Shown here piece after piece: positions 61,776 through 64,000 of a stretch of 64,000 nt of DNA (within the stretch, counting starts at the first letter, position 1; each line of letters begins with the position of its first letter). Source of the DNA: JAFDVJ01 sp031411895 (GTDB lineage: Bacteria > Acidobacteriota > Blastocatellia > Pyrinomonadales > Pyrinomonadaceae). The notes under the pieces are model-generated. The model was not told the DNA's origin, made no database searches, and saw only the letters and a list, made by a program, of their open reading frames with translations. The stretch is from positions 1-64,000 of the forward strand of contig JANOBZ010000170.1 of assembly GCA_031411895.1 (NCBI GenBank), given 5' to 3'. The position numbers and the translations under genes are program-made.

Positions 61776-63245
61776 ATGGAAGTAGTTTTATTACTCATCA
61801 GACTTTTTCTTTTCGGCGTTTTCGCGCTCGCTGGGATAGGTAAACTGCTCGATTTGGCGGGTGCGGAAAAAGCCGTCAAGGATTTCGGCGTTCCCGGCAA
61901 TTTGGCAAAACCTTTGGCGATTGCTTTGCCGGTTGCCGAGCTTTTGATCGCTTTATTGCTTTTGCCGGTTGCGACGGCGTGGCTCGGCGCGATCGGCGGA
62001 TTTTTGCTGCTCGCGACGTTTATCGGCGGCATGATCTGGCAGATGGCAAAGGGCAATGCGCCTGATTGTCATTGTTTCGGCGCGATCGCTTCGGAGCCGG
62101 TTTCAGCAAAAAGCCTCATTCGCAATATTGTTTTTGCGGTGCTCGCTTTTATCGCGGTCGCGAGCGGCGCGAATAATCAGGGTTTGAGTTTTACGGATTT
62201 AACGAACGAAATGGCGATACAATTATTTTTAGGTTTGGCGACACTCGGACTGCTCGGCGCGGTCGTTTTTTATTTGAAAAAGATTTCCGAACAGCAGACG
62301 CAGATCATGCGGCGCATCGAAATTATCGAGCTTGTCGCGCACGAAGGCGGCAGCCGCGAAGTAAAACGCGACGACGCGGGCGATCCGCACGATTCACTTC
62401 CGCTCGGCGCGATCGCGCCCGATTTCGAATTGCCCGATCTGACCGGCAGGAGCATTTCGTTCGAGCAAATGCTCGGCAAGGTCAAGCCGCTCTTGTTTTT
62501 CTTCGTCAGCCCGAACTGCATTCCGTGCGAAGCGCTTCTGCCTGAAATCGAAAATTGGCAGAATGAATTAAAAGACAAAGTCGAATTCGTTTTTATCAGC
62601 AGCGGCAACCGGGACGAAAACGCAAAGAAATTCGGCGCGGGTAATTTCAAACAGATTCTTCTTCAGAAGGACAAGGAAGTTTCCGAATTATTCAATGCGA
62701 AATGGACGCCGACCGCCGTTTTTATCAATTCGGACGGCATCATCGCGAGTCATCTTGCGGTCGGCGATGAAGGAATTCGCACACTTGTCAACAAAATCAA
62801 GCTTGAAAACCTCGACAGCGATGCGGTTTTTATCTCCGACAGTTCGAAAATCAAGATCGGCGAGCTGGTTCCGCAATTTTCGATGCAGGACATCGAAGGC
62901 AGGGAAGTTTCGTCAAAGAATTTTCAAGGCAAGAAAACGCTTGTTACTTTCTGGAGCACGACTTGTCCTCATTGCCAGAATATGATCGAGGAATTAAAAG
63001 CGTGGGACAAACAAAAAGGCGCGGACGAGCCGAATCTGCTTGTTTTTTCCGAAGGCGAAGTCGGCGTGCATCGCGAAATCGGTCTGCAATCGCCGATCGT
63101 TCTGGACGAAGGCTATAAAACGTCGGAAAAATTCGGGATGTTCGGAACGCCGTCGGCGGTTCTGGTCAACGAACGCGGCAAAATCATCTCGGAAACCGCC
63201 GTCGGCGCGGGCAATATCTGGGCGCTGATCGGGAAGCGAAAGTAG
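61776..63245 (+). CDS. MauE/DoxX-like membrane domain fused to two thioredoxin domains
   Basis: 489 residues. Four transmembrane helices (about 1-150) of the MauE/DoxX type, with the CHCFG cysteine motif in a loop near residue 105, followed by a fifth helix (about 150-165) and two thioredoxin-like domains. The first has CIPC in SPNCIPCEALLPEI (about residue 250). The second has CPHC in STTCPHCQNMIEELKAW (about 400). It probably carries electrons across the membrane to periplasmic disulfides, like a self-contained DsbD/CcdA-TlpA system. Fusion of one membrane domain with two thioredoxins is unusual. Its start follows a repeat element with no clear ribosome binding site. Confidence 0.88.
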   Translation: MEVVLLLIRLFLFGVFALAGIGKLLDLAGAEKAVKDFGVPGNLAKPLAIALPVAELLIALLLLPVATAWLGAIGGFLLLATFIGGMIWQMAKGNAPDCHCFGAIASEPVSAKSLIRNIVFAVLAFIAVASGANNQGLSFTDLTNEMAIQLFLGLATLGLLGAVVFYLKKISEQQTQIMRRIEIIELVAHEGGSREVKRDDAGDPHDSLPLGAIAPDFELPDLTGRSISFEQMLGKVKPLLFFFVSPNCIPCEALLPEIENWQNELKDKVEFVFISSGNRDENAKKFGAGNFKQILLQKDKEVSELFNAKWTPTAVFINSDGIIASHLAVGDEGIRTLVNKIKLENLDSDAVFISDSSKIKIGELVPQFSMQDIEGREVSSKNFQGKKTLVTFWSTTCPHCQNMIEELKAWDKQKGADEPNLLVFSEGEVGVHREIGLQSPIVLDEGYKTSEKFGMFGTPSAVLVNERGKIISETAVGAGNIWALIGKRK

Positions 63246-63247
63246 GA

Positions 63248-63341
63248 TTTTAACGCAAAGACGCAAAGGCGCAGAGCCGCAAAGATTTTTTTAATTTTAT
63301 TAAACCTTGCGTCTTCGCGTCTTTGCGCCTTTGCGTTAAAA
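63248..63341. repeat. Mirrored AACGCAAAGACGCAAAGGCG element
   Basis: TTTTAACGCAAAGACGCAAA and on (63248-63284) is mirrored by CTTGCGTCTTCGCGTCTTTG and on (63306-63341). The left arm starts 2 bases after the stop codon of the thioredoxin gene; the right arm ends 6 bases before the tgt start. Confidence 0.85.
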
Positions 63342-63347
63342 ATATTT

Positions 63348-64000
63348 ATGAAATCTATTGATTGGAAGGTTATCGCGCAGGAAGGCGAGGCGCGCGCCGG
63401 AATTTTGCGAACGCGGCGTTCGGTAATCGAAACGCCCGTTTTTATGCCCGTCGGAACGCAAGGGACGGTTAAAGGCGTACGCTACGAATGGCTCGAAAAC
63501 GAGCTCGACGCGCGGATTATCTTAGGCAACACATATCATTTATTCTTACGTCCGGGCGCGGAAATCATTCGCGAACTCGGCGGACTGCACAAATTTTCGA
63601 CGTGGAATCGCTCGCTGCTCACGGATTCGGGCGGTTTTCAGGTTTTTTCGCTGACTGATCTGCGAAAACTGACCGAAGAAGGCGTCGAATTTCGCTCGCA
63701 CATCGACGGCAGCAAAAAAATTCTCTCGCCCGAAATCTCGATGGAAGTCCAAGCCGCGTTAGGCTCGGAAATCGTGATGGTTTTCGACGAATGCCCGCCG
63801 GGAGACGCCGGATTAGATCAAACCCGCAAAAGCCTGGAGATGACCGCGCGTTGGGCGAAGCGTTCGAAAGACAGGTTTTATGAATTGCAGGACACAGGAA
63901 TGGATACGGGCTTTTTGTCAGAACCGTCTGCGTCAGCGGGCGGGTCAGTTTCTTCAACCGACTTTTCCAATACTGAGCTAAACCCGCCCGCTGACGCAGA
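63348..64000 (+). CDS. tgt: Queuine tRNA-ribosyltransferase (partial, runs off the right edge)
   Basis: The ATG at 63348 opens a frame that continues to the window end (about 217 residues). Conserved tgt features are clear: VIETPVFMPVGTQGTVKG, NTYHLFLRPG, LLTDSGGFQVFSL and MVFDECPPG. The enzyme inserts a queuine precursor at the wobble position of tRNAs. After residue 185 the sequence departs from the family: a loop of about 30 residues (ELQDTGMDTGFLSEPSASAG, then STELNPPADA-like) is coded by a REP-like inverted repeat that reaches the window edge. Whether the frame stays open beyond is not visible. Confidence 0.92.
   Translation, partial: MKSIDWKVIAQEGEARAGILRTRRSVIETPVFMPVGTQGTVKGVRYEWLENELDARIILGNTYHLFLRPGAEIIRELGGLHKFSTWNRSLLTDSGGFQVFSLTDLRKLTEEGVEFRSHIDGSKKILSPEISMEVQAALGSEIVMVFDECPPGDAGLDQTRKSLEMTARWAKRSKDRFYELQDTGMDTGFLSEPSASAGGSVSSTDFSNTELNPPADA
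63927..64000 (+). repeat. REP-like inverted pair inside tgt
   Basis: TCTGCGTCAGCGGGCGGGT (63927-63945) is exactly complementary to ACCCGCCCGCTGACGCAGA (63982-64000). Each arm is itself a degenerate hairpin (CCGTCTGC/GCGGGCGG with GTCA loop), as in REP elements. The second arm is cut by the window edge. Confidence 0.75.

Overview
The window looks like the chromosome of an Acidobacteriota member, most likely class Blastocatellia (Pyrinomonadales-like). This rests on an Ig/vWA-type secreted protein of the acidobacterial VWFA-related family, beta-propeller sensor kinases, a PASTA-less serine/threonine kinase with a proline/threonine-rich tail, and a secreted NDNF plus FG-GAP protein family. The assignment is inference from protein families; there is no rRNA gene in the window.

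Positions 1 to about 5940 are visibly AT-rich and hold accessory genes. They are the start of a PLD-type helicase (cut by the left edge), a zinc-ribbon membrane protein, an XRE regulator, and a three-gene ABC-three-component (ABC-3C) conflict operon: a REase-fold effector, a middle component and a DUF3732-type ABC ATPase with a zinc hook. The island ends at the 3' end of a tRNA-Arg(ACG) gene, a classic integration site. It also carries two near-identical 25-bp palindromic repeats and an iteron-like repeat array.

From 6178 onward the DNA is GC-richer core and lineage-specific sequence. 6-21 kb: a giant double hybrid histidine kinase, a VWFA protein, a Ser/Thr kinase with a TPR partner, an AttH/CrtC lipocalin, and an ECF sigma factor with its anti-sigma factor. 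21-37 kb: two paralogous three-gene cassettes (propeller sensor kinase, NarL-type regulator, secreted NDNF/FG-GAP protein), separated by a TPR membrane protein, small proteins, an EthD protein and an ATP-grasp enzyme. 37-49 kb: a globin fused in frame to a secreted YadA-head/S74 chaperone protein, small envelope proteins, PspA, and a 2125-residue alpha-2-macroglobulin. 49-64 kb: a fused ATP sulfurylase/APS kinase, a TonB-type pseudogene with an amber codon, two paralogous NTF2-like secreted proteins, KdsD, a Gln/Arg-rich secreted protein, DinB, an aldo/keto reductase, the GTPase Der, a MauE-double-thioredoxin fusion, and the start of tgt.

The most striking feature not explained by the genes is a set of dispersed short-period repeats. 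Most form mirrored hairpins that begin within a few bases of stop codons. Several sequence families are present, two loci are nested one inside another, and some copies lie in frame inside protein genes (alpha-2-macroglobulin, a secreted protein at 56.5 kb, and a REP-like inverted pair in tgt).
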